The notes: generated from the letters alone by a model not told the origin. A DNA stretch of 64,000 bases from an uncultured Magnetospirillum sp. (GCF_903853455.1 NZ_CAINTR010000173.1:41308-105307); one strand, 5' to 3'. Positions 29,258 to 43,459 are shown, numbered from the stretch's first letter. Numbers and translations are program-made.

Positions 29258-31498
29258 CTATGAATTTCGCCGCGTTGATCGGGTCTTCAACCCTTCGGCC
29301 AAGGCGAGGATGCGATTGTCTTTCAGTATCACCGCAACCTCGTCATTGAAGCGGCGCCGCCAATTGGGATGCTGAACCGTGGTGCCGGGAAGATTCATCT
29401 GGAGATCGAGCCCCATGGCGTCTTCCATCTGCACCATCGCCAGCCGCGCCGCCGACCGGCCGAGATAGGCATGGGCGGCGGCGGCCAGCTCGACCGCCTG
29501 GGCATCGGTCAAGACGCCGGAGGACGGGAAACCCCCGCCTTCCTCGCTCCGACCATCCAGCAGCCCTTCGCCGGCCAGGGCGGCGACCATGGCGATGCGG
29601 TCCCTGTGGCGGGCGTCGCGCTCCTCGGCGGCCTGATCGGCGCGGGGATAAAGGTCGAGCTTTTCCCGCTGGTCGATGTCCTTGCCCCCCCACCAGCCGC
29701 GCGCCGACGGCAGGTCGTGGGTGGCGAAGATGGCCAGCGCCTGGACGTCGAACCGCGACGGCGGGCGTATCCTGCCATCCTCGATCTTCTCGAACACCAT
29801 CACCCGGTAGGCGAAGATGCCCATGCGATCCATGCGCTCGCGGAAGCCCTCGGGTACGGTTCCCAGGTCCTCGCCGATCACCAGGCAGCGGTTGCGGCGG
29901 CTTTCCAGCGCCACCAGCCGGAACAGGTCGTCCACCGGATAGCGCACATAGGCGCCCTGATCCGCCGGCAGTCCCGGCGGCACCCAATAGAGCCGCTGCA
30001 ACGCCATGGCGTGATCGAGACGCAGGGCGCCGGCATGGCGCATATTGGCGGCCATCACCCCGATGAACGGGGCGTAGGCGTGTTCGCGCAGCGTGATGGG
30101 GTTGAACGGCACCAACCCCCAATCCTGCCCCTTGAGGGCCAGCGGATCGGGCGGCGCCCCCACCGAGACGCCCAGCGCCAGGGCGTCCTGCTCGGCCCAG
30201 GCCTCGCCGCCGTCGCCGGCGATGCCCACCGCCAGATCGCGGTAGAGCCCCAGGGCGGCGCCGGCCTCGGTGCCGGCCCGATGGGCCGCCGCCAACTGCC
30301 GGTCGGCGACGAATTGCAGCCACTGGAAGAACTCGACCCGCTCCATGTTCTGGGTGGCAAACGCCACCACCTCGGGCGAGCCCGGCCGCCGCAGACCTTC
30401 CGGCCATTGCCGCCAATAGCCGTCGCCGTCGCGCTCGAACTTTTCGTGCAGGGCCTCGAACACCGCGAAATTGCGTGCCCGCTCGCCGCCCGCCGCCTGG
30501 AAGTCACGGAACGCCTGCCCCCGCTCGGTGGTCTCCGGCTCCAGATGGGTCTTGCGGAACCAGCGGTACAGGACCTCCAGCATGGGCCGCGCCAGTTGCG
30601 CCACGTCCATGTACTCGATCAGGCCATAGCCGCGCACGCGGGCCAGCGACGCCTGGAAGCCGGGCGAGGCGAACATCCGCCGGGCTTCCTGGCACTCGGT
30701 GAATTCGGGGATGGCCTCCACGTCGATATAGGTGGTGTTGAGGAAACGGCGCGACGACGGCGAATAGGGGCTGAAGCGGTCGGGATGGCTGGGAAACAGC
30801 GCATGCAGCGGATTGACGCCGACGCACGACGCCCCCAGCCGGGCGGTGCCGGCCGCCAGCTCGGCCAGACCGCCATAGTTGCCCACGCCCCAATCGTCGG
30901 GCGTGCGCAGGGCGTAGACCTGGGTGGCGACGCCCCAGGCGCCGGGTCCGTCGGCCACGATCTCGGGAAGGAAGGCCCTGGCCGGGGTGACGATCAGCGC
31001 CATTTCGGCGGATTGGCCCCCGCTCCCCGCCTGTCCCTCGACGCCGGTCAGCACCAGACGGTGGTAGCCGATGGGCGGCAAGGCCGGCAGGTCGAGCCAG
31101 CGGCGATGGACCAGGGCGTCGTCGACCTCGTGTTCCTCGCCCCACCGCAGCTCGCGGGCGATGAAGCGTCCGCGATGGACGATGCCCAGTTCCTCTTCCA
31201 GGGCCCATTCGAATTCCTGATGGTCGGCGGCGTGCGGCAAGGTGATGGAGATGGCCGGCGGCGCCGAATGCTCCTCGATCACCAGCACCGATTCCAGCCA
31301 CCGCCGCCAGGGCCGCGCCAGCAGGTCGCGCAGCGAGGCGCGAACCTCGTCGTCGTCGCCGGCCGGCAACCCCATGGCGGCGAGGAATACCCGCTTGGTC
31401 TCGGCCGGCACCACCCGCCATTCGCCGAAGAAGTCCCACCAGCCATCCTCGATGCCCGCCAGCCGCGCCAAATGATCAAGCGCCGGTGTCCCGCTCAT
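29258..31498 (-). CDS. malQ: 4-alpha-glucanotransferase
   Basis: YALRTPDDWGVGNYGGLAEL, RLDHAMALQRLYWVP, VIGEDLGTVPEGFRERM, FATHDLPSARGWW. Confidence 0.93.
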   Translation of the reverse strand: MSGTPALDHLARLAGIEDGWWDFFGEWRVVPAETKRVFLAAMGLPAGDDDEVRASLRDLLARPWRRWLESVLVIEEHSAPPAISITLPHAADHQEFEWALEEELGIVHRGRFIARELRWGEEHEVDDALVHRRWLDLPALPPIGYHRLVLTGVEGQAGSGGQSAEMALIVTPARAFLPEIVADGPGAWGVATQVYALRTPDDWGVGNYGGLAELAAGTARLGASCVGVNPLHALFPSHPDRFSPYSPSSRRFLNTTYIDVEAIPEFTECQEARRMFASPGFQASLARVRGYGLIEYMDVAQLARPMLEVLYRWFRKTHLEPETTERGQAFRDFQAAGGERARNFAVFEALHEKFERDGDGYWRQWPEGLRRPGSPEVVAFATQNMERVEFFQWLQFVADRQLAAAHRAGTEAGAALGLYRDLAVGIAGDGGEAWAEQDALALGVSVGAPPDPLALKGQDWGLVPFNPITLREHAYAPFIGVMAANMRHAGALRLDHAMALQRLYWVPPGLPADQGAYVRYPVDDLFRLVALESRRNRCLVIGEDLGTVPEGFRERMDRMGIFAYRVMVFEKIEDGRIRPPSRFDVQALAIFATHDLPSARGWWGGKDIDQREKLDLYPRADQAAEERDARHRDRIAMVAALAGEGLLDGRSEEGGGFPSSGVLTDAQAVELAAAAHAYLGRSAARLAMVQMEDAMGLDLQMNLPGTTVQHPNWRRRFNDEVAVILKDNRILALAEGLKTRSTRRNS

Positions 31499-32576
31499 GC
31501 TTCGCCTCCGTCTTGTGGAATGGAAGCGACCCGTTCTTCCTGCCCATCCGCATAGGTCCTCTTCGTCCGGCTCTGGGCCTTGGCTTCGATCCGCCGCAGT
31601 TCCGCATCGATGTCCCGGTCATGCTCGACCTCGGCGGCTTGGCGCTCGGCCTCCTGGCGCGAGACATCGAAGCTGGCGTAGCGCTCATCGACAAGCTTCA
31701 ACATGTGGTCATGACTGACGCTGCCGGCATGCGTCAGCACCGCGCGGTCGGCCAGCTTCAGATACTGGTCAACGAAGCCGAGCCATTCGGCCATGGTGGT
31801 TTGCTGGCGGCGCATGGCGCGGTCGGTGGCGAGATCCAGGAAGGCGGATACCAGCAGGTTCAGTTCCTTGACCTCGGCCTCGCCCAGATAGTTCTTGGCG
31901 GTGGCGACGTCGATCTTACGCACGCGGCCTCCCGACCACGTGGTCAGGCCCATATTGGCCTTGGCCGGATCGGCGCGGTTCAGGATCAGTTCGGCGGCGG
32001 TATGGCCGGTCACCGCCCACAGCATCTTGTTCTGGATAGTCTGAAAGAACTGCCGGGCAGTCTCGTCGGTGCGGTCATAGTCCACGGCGGTCGCGAACAG
32101 GTCACGGATCTTCTGGTAGAACCGCTTCTCCGAGGCTCGGATCTCCCGGACCCGTTCCAGCAACTCGTCGAAGTAGTCCCAGCCATCCGCCGGTTCCTTC
32201 AAACGCCGGTCATCCAGGGCGAAGCCCTTGATCAGGTAGTCCTGCAAGACGGTGGTGGCCCACCGGCGGAACTGGGTGCCGCGTGGGCTGCGGACGCGAT
32301 AGCCCACGGCCAGGATCATCTCCAGCCGATAGGCGGTGATTCTGCGCTGAACCTGCCGCGCGCCCTCGGTTTGAACTGTCAAATATTCTTTGACAGTTGC
32401 CTCGCCGCGCAACTCGCCCTCAGCCAAGATGTTGCGAATATGGACGCTGACGTTCTGCTTGGTGGTCTGGAACAGGTCCGCCATCTCGGCCTGACTCAGC
32501 CAGACGGTGCCGTCCACGACCTCAAGGCGGAGCCGGGTGCGTCCATCCTCGGTGTTGTAGAGGATAACCTCCCCCG

Positions 32577-32580
<4 letters not shown>
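31495..32580 (-). CDS. RhuM-family protein
   Basis: VWLSQAEMADLFQTTKQNVSVHIRNILAEGEL, YRLEMILAVGYRVRSPRGTQFRRWATTVLQDYLIKGFALDDRRL; 4-nt overlaps with glgX stop and malQ start. Confidence 0.88.
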
Positions 32581-34732
<2,152 letters not shown>

Positions 34733-34736
<4 letters not shown>

Positions 34737-35131
34737 TCGGCGATCCTTGGGTCGTCATCATCGGGCGGCGGCACATTGGACAGACGGATGTCATCGACGG
34801 AATGAACCTCGATCACCCGGTTGATGGTATGATCGAGCCTCTCGATAAAATCCAGAGCCGCCTCGAACATCCGTACCTGCTCATGGGCGCGGGCCTTCGG
34901 CAACAGAAGGACGAGGCCGTCGTGGATGTCGATCCTGGAGAACAGCTTCAGGAAATCGCGGGCGTTCTGGGTGACGAAGAGGTAGCCCCCGTCCAGGATG
35001 ACATCGACGAGGTTGTAGTCCTGCACCCCGGCCTTGCCGATAAAGCGGACATGGGTGGCGTCCAGGCCCCTGGCCTGGGCCGACGCAACCAGATCAGCCG
35101 TCAGACATTCATCGACCAGGACACGCCGCAC
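34733..35131 (-). CDS. DUF5615-type PIN-like protein (putative toxin of a DUF433/DUF5615 pair)
   Basis: RRVLVDECLTADLVASAQARGLDATHVRFIGKAG...YLFVTQNARDFLKLF; GTG start 4 bp after the DUF433 stop; ATGA overlap with glgX. Confidence 0.75.
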
Positions 35132-35135
35132 CGGA

Positions 35136-35375
35136 TCAGTAATCCTCTTCCGGATGGTCTTCGGCGTAACGAACGGCCAGACGCACGTCGGCCAGGGTCA
35201 GCCAGGGATAGGTCCGCAGCACCTCCAACTCGCTGGCACCCTGGCCAATGATCGATCCGATCAGGTGGGCGGGAACCCGCGTGCCCTTGATCACGGGAAT
35301 ACCGCCCATGACGCTGGGATCCTTGATGATTTCCGACCTCATCCGGTGTGGCATGCCGAACCCTCCTTCCCTCAC
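35136..35375 (-). CDS. DUF433-family protein (putative antitoxin); start may be 35354
   Basis: SEIIKDPSVMGGIPVIKGTRVPAHLIGSIIGQGASELEVLRTYPWLTLADVRLAVRYA. Confidence 0.85.
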   Translation of the reverse strand: MREGGFGMPHRMRSEIIKDPSVMGGIPVIKGTRVPAHLIGSIIGQGASELEVLRTYPWLTLADVRLAVRYAEDHPEEDY

Positions 35376-35382
35376 TATACCC

Positions 35383-37575
35383 TCACCGGTCGCGCTTGAA
35401 CACGCAAGTCGCCAATGGCGGCAGGCGCAGGCGGATCGACCAGTCGTGGCCGTGCCACGGCACCTCCTCCGCCCAGACGCCGCCGTCGTTGTGGACGTTG
35501 GAGCCGCCGTACCATTCCGAATCGGTGTTCAGCGCCTCGCGGTAGAAGCCGGGCTCGGGCACGCCGATGCGATAGCCGTCGCGCACCACCGGGGTGTAGC
35601 TTCCTACTACCACCATAAAGTCGTGGGGATCCTGGCTGCGGCGCAGCCAGGACAGCACCGCGTTGTCGCGGTCGTTGCAGTCGATCCAGGCGAAGCCGCG
35701 CTGGTCGTTGTCCAGTTGGTGCAGGGCCGGTTCCATGCGGTAGAGCCGGTTGAGGTCGCGGACCAGCCGCCGGACACCCTCGTGCCGGGGATCATCCAGC
35801 AGGTGCCAGTCCAGGCTGGACTCCTCGTTCCACTCGCGCTCCTGGCCGAACTCACAGCCCATGAACAGCAGCTTCTTGCCCGGCTGGGTCCACATGAAGC
35901 CGTAATAGGCCCTTAGGTTCGCGAAACGCTGCCATGGGTCGCCCGGCATGCGTCCCAGGATCGAGCCCTTGCCGTGCACCACCTCGTCATGGGACAGCGG
36001 CAGCACGAAATTTTCGTGATAGGCGTAGAGCTGGGCGAAGGTCAGGTCGTCGTGGTGATAGCGGCGGTGGATGGGGTCCTTGCTGAAATAGTGCAAGGTG
36101 TCGTGCATCCAGCCCATGTTCCACTTGAAGCCGAAGCCCAAGCCTCCCAGATGCACCGGCCGCGACACCATGGGCCAAGCGGTGGATTCCTCGGCGATGG
36201 TCATGGCGCCGGGATGCTCGCCGTAGACCACCTGGTTCATCCGCCGCAGGAAATCGATGGCCTCCAGATTCTCGTTGCCGCCGTGGCGGTTGGGGTACCA
36301 GTCGCCCGGCTCGCGCGAGTAGTCGAGATACAGCATGGACGCCACCGCATCCACCCTGAGACCGTCCACGTGATACTGCTCCAGCCAGTACAGCGCGTTG
36401 GCGTAGAGGTAGTTCAGCACCTCGTTGCGGCCGTAATTGTAGATCAGGGTGTTCCAGTCGCGATGCACGCCCAGGCGCGGATCCTCGTGCTCGTAGAGAT
36501 GGGTGCCGTCGAACCAGCTGAGCCCGTGGGAATCGTTGGGGAAGTGCCCCGCCACCCAGTCGATGATCACCCCGATGCCTTGCTGGTGCATGGCTTCCAC
36601 CAGGGCGCGGAACTCCTCCGGGGTGCCGTAGCGGCTGGTGGGGGCGAACAGCCCCACCGGCTGGTAGCCCCACGACCCGCCGAACGGATGCTCGTGCACC
36701 GGCAGCAGTTCCACATGGGTGAAGCCCAGGTCGGCCACGTAGGAGGCCAACTGGTCGGCCATCTCCAGATAGGTCAGCGGCCGGTTGCCGTCCTCGGGCA
36801 CGCGCTTCCACGACCCCAGATGGACCTCGTAGATGCTGATGGGGGAATGGCGGTCGTTGCGGCCCGATTGGCCGCGCATCCACTCGCCGTCGCGCCAGTC
36901 GCGGTGGTCCATCTCCCACACCACCGAGGCGGTCTTGGGCGGAACCTCGGCGAAGTGGCCGTAAGGGTCGGCCTTCAACGGCAGCAGCATGCCGCCGCGC
37001 GCCAGGATCTCGAATTTGTAGACGGCGCCGTGGCCCAGGCCGGGAATGAAGATCTCCCACACCCCGGCATTGTGGCGCCGCCGCATGGCGTGGCGCCGAC
37101 CGTCCCAGCCGTTGAAGTCGCCCACCACCGACACCCGGTCGGCATTGGGAGCCCAGACCGCGAAATGGACGCCGTCCACGCCCTCGACGCTGCGCAGATG
37201 CGCCCCCAGCTTCTCGAAGGTCCGCAGATGGGTGCCCTCGGCCAGCAGGTGGATGTCGAGGTCGCCCAGCAGCGGCGCGAACCGATAGGGATCGTCGATC
37301 TCGAACATGGCGCCGTCATGCTGCTCGATCACCAGGCGATAGGGCTCGGACTTGGCGAGGCGCACCGCGAACAGGCCGTCGGCGTGGACCCGGTCCATCT
37401 CCACCTCGCCCGCCGCCACCAGCGCCCAGACGCGGTGGGCCTGGGGTTGCAGGGTTCGGACGACGACGCCGCCCTTGACCCGGTGCGGCCCCAACACGGC
37501 GAAGGGATCGCCATGCCGGCCGGCGGCGATGGCTTCGGCATCGGCGGCGGTCACCAGAATGACGGAATCGGGCAT
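35383..37575 (-). CDS. glgB: 1,4-alpha-glucan branching enzyme
   Basis: [90 protein letters not shown]. Confidence 0.95.
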   Translation of the reverse strand: MPDSVILVTAADAEAIAAGRHGDPFAVLGPHRVKGGVVVRTLQPQAHRVWALVAAGEVEMDRVHADGLFAVRLAKSEPYRLVIEQHDGAMFEIDDPYRFAPLLGDLDIHLLAEGTHLRTFEKLGAHLRSVEGVDGVHFAVWAPNADRVSVVGDFNGWDGRRHAMRRRHNAGVWEIFIPGLGHGAVYKFEILARGGMLLPLKADPYGHFAEVPPKTASVVWEMDHRDWRDGEWMRGQSGRNDRHSPISIYEVHLGSWKRVPEDGNRPLTYLEMADQLASYVADLGFTHVELLPVHEHPFGGSWGYQPVGLFAPTSRYGTPEEFRALVEAMHQQGIGVIIDWVAGHFPNDSHGLSWFDGTHLYEHEDPRLGVHRDWNTLIYNYGRNEVLNYLYANALYWLEQYHVDGLRVDAVASMLYLDYSREPGDWYPNRHGGNENLEAIDFLRRMNQVVYGEHPGAMTIAEESTAWPMVSRPVHLGGLGFGFKWNMGWMHDTLHYFSKDPIHRRYHHDDLTFAQLYAYHENFVLPLSHDEVVHGKGSILGRMPGDPWQRFANLRAYYGFMWTQPGKKLLFMGCEFGQEREWNEESSLDWHLLDDPRHEGVRRLVRDLNRLYRMEPALHQLDNDQRGFAWIDCNDRDNAVLSWLRRSQDPHDFMVVVGSYTPVVRDGYRIGVPEPGFYREALNTDSEWYGGSNVHNDGGVWAEEVPWHGHDWSIRLRLPPLATCVFKRDR

Positions 37576-37659
37576 GCGCCCCCCTTTTGTGAAAGTCCAG
37601 ACCGAGAGTTTCCCCGTCTTCGGCCAGAAAGACAAAGGGGGATTTCACAAGGGGGGCAC
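37576..37659. promoter_or_regulatory. Inverted repeat in the glgB 5' leader (arms about 37579-37598 and 37640-37659)
   Basis: gcgccccccttttgtgaaagtcc versus ggatttcacaaggggggcac; the G-rich arm overlaps the likely glgB ribosome-binding region. Confidence 0.4.
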
Positions 37660-37805
37660 GAGACCCTGGAATTGGAGGGATTTGACTTTCGCAAAGTCCC
37701 TAAATCTGGTAGTAGATTCCCTTGAGGGGACCGGTTCCTATGGGGGGGCCGGGTGTTCAATTCAGCCGGCCCCGCTGGCCGGTGGTTCAATCCATGGAGC
37801 GTGTA

Positions 37806-38033
37806 ATGGGCGTCCTTCCGAAGGTTCTGGGTCTTACCGTGGCCGGCGTAACGGTCATCGCTCTCTACCTGGCCGTTCCCGTGCTCGGCGCCCTGTTCGG
37901 CGGCGTCGCCAGCCCCAGCCCGGCCGCCAGCCCGCTCGGCATCGCCGTCTATCTCGGCCTGGCCCTGACCGCGGTGTTCGGCAGCCTGGTGATGTATCTG
38001 GCCTCGACCGGCGGCGGCTCGCAGCAGAGCTAA
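37806..38033 (+). CDS. Small two-TM membrane protein, hypothetical
   Basis: MGVLPKVLGLTVAGVTVIALYLAVPVLGALFGGVASPSPAASPLGIAVYLGLALTAVFGSLVMYLASTGGGSQQS; followed by a terminator. Confidence 0.6.
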   Translation: MGVLPKVLGLTVAGVTVIALYLAVPVLGALFGGVASPSPAASPLGIAVYLGLALTAVFGSLVMYLASTGGGSQQS

Positions 38034-38055
38034 GGTTGGCGTCAGACGGTTTTGA

Positions 38056-38088
38056 AACGCCCCGGCCTTTTGGTCCGGGGCGTTTTCG
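38056..38088. terminator. Terminator between convergent genes, probably bidirectional
   Basis: aaacgccccggccttttggtccggggcgttttcg: strong GC stem with A/T flanks. Confidence 0.8.
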
Positions 38089-38559
38089 TTACTGGCAAAC
38101 CTTGTAGTCGTCGATCACCTCGTTCTGGAGCAGCTTGGCCTGGGCGGAGAAGCCGCCATAGCCGCGCTTGTCCACCTCCTTCAGCAAATCGTCGATGTTG
38201 GCGCAAAACCCCTGGGTGCGGGGAAGGTTGCGGGCATAGGTCACCAGCCGTCCGTCGGCGTGGTTGATCTTGTACTGCCAATCATCGGGGAATTCGCGGC
38301 TCCAGGCCTTCTTGCGCCGGTCGACGGCCGACTTGAACTTGGTTCCGTTGGCGGCCTCGAACTTCTGCCATATGGCGTTCGACCCCTTGAGGTACTGCCC
38401 GTCGCAACGCTGCGACGCCTCGCGCAGATAGATGCCGTGGCGGACTTCACGCTCGGCGCTGATCTCGGGCGCCGAAAAGCAGTGTTTCGGCTTGGCCGCC
38501 GCCGGGCTGGGCGACAACACGGCGAAGGCTAGGAGGAGGATCGGGACTGAGCGGCGCAT
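38089..38559 (-). CDS. Secreted hypothetical protein
   Basis: Signal peptide MRRSVPILLLAFAVLSPSPAAAKPKHC, mature domain with paired cysteines. Confidence 0.65.
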   Translation of the reverse strand: MRRSVPILLLAFAVLSPSPAAAKPKHCFSAPEISAEREVRHGIYLREASQRCDGQYLKGSNAIWQKFEAANGTKFKSAVDRRKKAWSREFPDDWQYKINHADGRLVTYARNLPRTQGFCANIDDLLKEVDKRGYGGFSAQAKLLQNEVIDDYKVCQ

Positions 38560-39190
38560 GCGGACTCCGGCTTGGCGGCGGTGGTGCCGCCATTATGCCG
38601 CGCCGCCTTGCGCGCCGCCAGTACGCGCCATCCCAACAGCGCCGCCAGGATGGCGGCATGGATCATGGGCTCGGTCAGGTCCTTCTTGACCATCATCCAG
38701 TGATGGGTCACCCCCAGCGGCCCGATGAGGTAGACCAGCCGATGCAGGTTCCGCCAGCGCCGCCCCCCGAGGCGGCGGACCATGGCGTTGGTGGAGGTCA
38801 CCGCCAGCGGCAGCAGCAACACCACCGCCGCCATGCCGATGGTGATGTAGCGGCGCTTGACAATCTCGCGGCCGATAGAGGGCCAGTCGAAGAACTGGTC
38901 AAGGCCGATATACGAACTCAGATGGACCACCACGTAGAAGAAGGCGAACAGCCCCAGCATGCGGCGAAACCGCGCCAGCCCCGGCCAGCCGAATATCTGG
39001 CGCACCGGCGTCACCGCCAGGGCGATCAGCAGGAAGCGCAGCGCCCAGTCGCCGAGAAAGCGCACCGCCGCCTCGATGGGGTTGGCCCCCAGACCGTCGG
39101 TCAGCGCCCGCCCGGCCAACCAAGCCAGCGGCAACAGGCACAGGGCGAACACCACCGGCTTGGCCCAGCGCTGGCGCAGAAGCTTGTCCA

Positions 39191-39191
<1 letters not shown>
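38529..39191 (-). CDS. msrQ: MsrQ heme-binding membrane subunit of MsrPQ
   Basis: Multi-TM, FLGDWALRFLLIALAVTPVRQIFGWPGLARFRRMLGLFAFFYVVVHLSSYIGLD, WRNLHRLVYLIGPLGVTHHWMMVKKD; 1-nt overlap with msrP. Confidence 0.92.
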
Positions 39192-40126
<935 letters not shown>

Positions 40127-40190
40127 GTCTCAAGCTCCCGGCAGGGATTGCCAGCACGGCTTTGGTTACATGGGGAGTGCGATCACGGGA

Positions 40191-41258
40191 TCAAACACCC
40201 TTGCCGCAGATGCGCTTGATCGCCTGCCACTCCTCGTCGCGCAGGGCCGGCGGCAGCGTCCGGGGATCGGCGGCGGCTTCCACGGCGGCGATGCGGGACT
40301 TGGTCTCGGGATGGGTGCCCATCCAGGCCGGCAGCACGCCGCCGGACTCCTCCAGGGTTTCCAGGCGATGAAAGAAGGTGGCGAAGCCGGCATTGCCGAT
40401 CCCCGCCCGTTTCAGCCGCGCCAGCGCCCCCCGGTCGGCGGCGGCTTCGTCGTCGCGGCTGTAGGACGAGGCGGTGATGGTGGCGATGCCGCTGGCCACC
40501 GCGCCGGAGGCGTCGCCGGTGATTAGGGTGGCCAGGATGCCGACCCCCATGCCGCGAATCAAGGCGGCGGCGGGATGGCGCTCGGCCACATGGGTCAGCT
40601 CATGGGCCAGCACGCCGGCCAGCTCGTCCGGCCCGCCGGCCTGGTCGATCAGGCCGCGAAACACGATGATCTCGGCACCGGGCAGCGCCAGGGCGTTGAC
40701 CATCTTGCCGTCCAGCACCCGCACCGTCACCGGGCGGCGCTCGGGCGGAATGCCGACGGCCAGACGCTCCACCAACCCGCTCAGCGCCGCGTTGCCGGCG
40801 GGAGAGCGGCAGGCCCGCATCTGCTGTTCGAGGCCGGTGGCGATCTGGCGCCCCCAGGCCTGCTCGGTGTCGGCCGGAACCAATGTGGCGCCGAAGCGCG
40901 ACAGGTCGGGCAGGCTGAGATAGAGCCCGATCAGCACGCCCATGCCCAGGGTGAGACTGGCCGCCGCCCCCCACAGCAGCCGCCGGGGCTTGCGGGGCAA
41001 CGTCGGCAGCGCCTCGCGCACGAACATGGCGTCGGCGATGGTCAGACGGGCATCGGGCTCGGCACTGCACCGCAGCCGCACCCCCTTGCCGTCGGGCAGG
41101 TCGCCGTCGGCCAACAGGTCCTCGGTCCGCCACACCGCGACCAGAAAGCCATCCTCGCCACGGATTTCCACGCCGGTGGCCAGGACGCGCACCGACACCT
41201 TGCGGCTGGCGGCGTTGCGGCCGTCGTTGAAGCGGGCCGGACGGTCGTTTTTCTCCAT
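40191..41258 (-). CDS. M48-family metalloprotease
   Basis: VLAHELTHVAERHP (HExxH), NALALPGAEIIVFRGLI; single TM; overlaps the DUF898 gene stop. Confidence 0.88.
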   Translation of the reverse strand: MEKNDRPARFNDGRNAASRKVSVRVLATGVEIRGEDGFLVAVWRTEDLLADGDLPDGKGVRLRCSAEPDARLTIADAMFVREALPTLPRKPRRLLWGAAASLTLGMGVLIGLYLSLPDLSRFGATLVPADTEQAWGRQIATGLEQQMRACRSPAGNAALSGLVERLAVGIPPERRPVTVRVLDGKMVNALALPGAEIIVFRGLIDQAGGPDELAGVLAHELTHVAERHPAAALIRGMGVGILATLITGDASGAVASGIATITASSYSRDDEAAADRGALARLKRAGIGNAGFATFFHRLETLEESGGVLPAWMGTHPETKSRIAAVEAAADPRTLPPALRDEEWQAIKRICGKGV

Positions 41259-42355
41259 CAGAACTCCCCTGCCCCGTCCAGCACCGAGATCAGCCCCTCG
41301 CCGGTGCGGGGGCCTTTGTCGGCGGTCTGGTGGATGGCGGCGAAGTCCGGCACGCCGTCGATGGCGATGGCGGCGCAGGTGAAGCGGAAGACCCGCAACG
41401 CCGCCCAGGGCCGCAGGATGCCGAGGCTGAACAGCGAGATCAGGACATTGCCGACCGCGAGGCGCGCCAACGGCCAGGTCTTGACCTCGGCGGAAAAGCG
41501 GTGGCCCTCGAACGAGGTTCCCGCCGCCAGTTGGCGGAAGAAAGCGGCGCGGTACCAGGCCATGGGCAGCGACATGACGATCAAGCCCACCGGCAAGAAG
41601 GCGAGCAGCGCCATCCCAACCCCAAACGCCTGCGCAAGGGGGGGGCCATCCTGGTCCGGGGGGCCAGGGACCATCAAACCCAGGGTTATCACCGCGCCGA
41701 TCAGGGCCGAAACCGCGACGACGCAAAGCAGACCGGCCAACCAGACCAGCGCGAATCGCCCATACAGCCCCTTGGCCAAGGCCTCGCATTGGAAGCTGCG
41801 ATCACCGAAGGTGGTGTGGTTGAAGCGATAGCGGGCCAGCATCATCTCACCCCAGGGCAAGGCGAGGCCGAGCGACAGCGCCACCGCCAGCCACACCGCC
41901 AGACTGCGCAGGGCGTAACCCCAGGCCGAGCCGGTCTGGCCGCCGCGAATGCCCCGCCACACGGTGCGCGACAGCTGGTAGCGCCGGGCGCGGTACAGGC
42001 CGGCCGCCACCAGCAGCGCCGTCACCATGTAGAGAATCCCCGAGACGACCTGGCCGCGCGGATCGTGCGCGGCGATCAAACTCTGCGCCCAGCCGAACCC
42101 GGCCACCAGCGGCAGGTAGATCACCACCAGCGCCAACAGGAAGCCCTTGAACAGCTCCTTGCCGGTACCGGTGTACTCCAGCGGATCATCCCAGACGGTG
42201 GTTCCGTCCCACAGCAGGTGGCGCACCTTGGTGCGGCCCCAGAACCGCCAGAACGACAGGGTCACGATGTTCAGGCCCAGATTGGCCAGGGCAAGGCGGA
42301 TCATCGCGCCGGTCCGGCCATGATGGCGGAACGGATGAATGGGTTCTGTCGTCAC
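41258..42355 (-). CDS. DUF898 (YjgN-like) membrane protein
   Basis: LGLNIVTLSFWRFWGRTKVRHLLWDGTTVWDDPLEYTGTGKELFKGFL. Confidence 0.88.
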   Translation of the reverse strand: MTTEPIHPFRHHGRTGAMIRLALANLGLNIVTLSFWRFWGRTKVRHLLWDGTTVWDDPLEYTGTGKELFKGFLLALVVIYLPLVAGFGWAQSLIAAHDPRGQVVSGILYMVTALLVAAGLYRARRYQLSRTVWRGIRGGQTGSAWGYALRSLAVWLAVALSLGLALPWGEMMLARYRFNHTTFGDRSFQCEALAKGLYGRFALVWLAGLLCVVAVSALIGAVITLGLMVPGPPDQDGPPLAQAFGVGMALLAFLPVGLIVMSLPMAWYRAAFFRQLAAGTSFEGHRFSAEVKTWPLARLAVGNVLISLFSLGILRPWAALRVFRFTCAAIAIDGVPDFAAIHQTADKGPRTGEGLISVLDGAGEF

Positions 42356-42457
42356 GGCGGCCCCCTCTTCTCAACCGATTGGCGTTCCACACTACCAGGA
42401 TGATAAACGCCCCGCACGCTGTTAGACTTTCCCCTCCATTTTCCCAAGGAGGCCCCG

Positions 42458-43453
42458 GTGAGCGATTTCCCCGCCCTGATGCTGGACGAAGAGGCCGGCA
42501 AGGTCCGCGCTTCGATCCGCCGCCTGTCCGTGTCGGACCTGCCGGCCGGCGACGTCACCGTCGCCATCGACTACTCCACCTTGAACTACAAGGATGGAAT
42601 GATCCTCAACGGCCTGGGCCGGCTGGTGCGGACCTATCCCCATGTGCCGGGCGTCGATTTCGCCGGCACGGTCGAGGCCTCGGACTCGGCCGAATTCAAG
42701 CCCGGCGACAAGGTGATCCTCACCGGCTGGCGGGTGGGCGAGACTCATTGGGGCGGCTATGCCGGCAAGGCCCGCGTCAAGGCGGAATGGCTGGTGCCGC
42801 TGCCCGAGGCCCTGTCCGCCAAGCGGGCCATGGCCGTCGGCACCGCCGGCTTCACCGCCATGCTGGCGGTGATGGCGCTGGAGGAGCACGGGCTGCGGAC
42901 CGCCAACGAGGGCGAGGTGCTGGTCACCGGCGCCGCCGGCGGCCTGGGCAGCGTCGCCGTGGTGCTGCTGTCCAAGCTGGGCTATCGCGTCGCCGCCTCC
43001 ACCGGCCGCGCCAGCCAGCACGACTATCTGCGCTCGCTGGGCGCCTCCACCATCGTCGACCGCGCCGAGATCGGCGCACCGCCGGCCAAGCCGCTGCTGC
43101 CCGAGCGTTGGGCCGGCGTGGTCGACAGCGTCGGTGGCGCCACATTGGCCAACTGCGTCGCCTCGTTGCGCATGCGCGCGGCGGTGGCGGCGTGCGGCAA
43201 TGCCGGCGGCATCGACTTCGCCTGCACCGTGCTGCCCTTCCTGCTGCGCGGCGCCTCGATCCTCGGCATCGATTCGGTGATGTGCCCCCGGCCGCGCCGG
43301 CTGGCGGCGTGGAAGCGTCTGGCCGAGCTGCTGCCGCTGGACCTGCTGGACTCGCTTACCACCGAGGTGCGGCTGTCCGACCTGCCCGAACTGGGCGCCA
43401 AGATCCTCAAGGGCGAAGTCCGGGGACGGGTGGTCGTCGATCCTAACAGGTAG
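42458..43453 (+). CDS. acuI: MDR-family oxidoreductase, acryloyl-CoA reductase/YhdH-AcuI type
   Basis: VAIDYSTLNYKDGMILNGLGRLVRTYPHVPGVDFAGTV, VTGAAGGLGSVAVVLLSKLGY, GASTIVDRAE. Confidence 0.85.
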   Translation: MSDFPALMLDEEAGKVRASIRRLSVSDLPAGDVTVAIDYSTLNYKDGMILNGLGRLVRTYPHVPGVDFAGTVEASDSAEFKPGDKVILTGWRVGETHWGGYAGKARVKAEWLVPLPEALSAKRAMAVGTAGFTAMLAVMALEEHGLRTANEGEVLVTGAAGGLGSVAVVLLSKLGYRVAASTGRASQHDYLRSLGASTIVDRAEIGAPPAKPLLPERWAGVVDSVGGATLANCVASLRMRAAVAACGNAGGIDFACTVLPFLLRGASILGIDSVMCPRPRRLAAWKRLAELLPLDLLDSLTTEVRLSDLPELGAKILKGEVRGRVVVDPNR

Positions 43454-43459
43454 AGAGTC

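Noticed and set aside
27350-31555. Long plus-strand ORFs (609 and 728 aa) opposite glgP and malQ
   Set aside because: Antisense to strongly conserved enzymes; no domain signal.
35974-37725. 583-aa plus-strand ORF opposite glgB
   Set aside because: Antisense open frame caused by GC-rich codon bias; glgB on the minus strand has all expected motifs.
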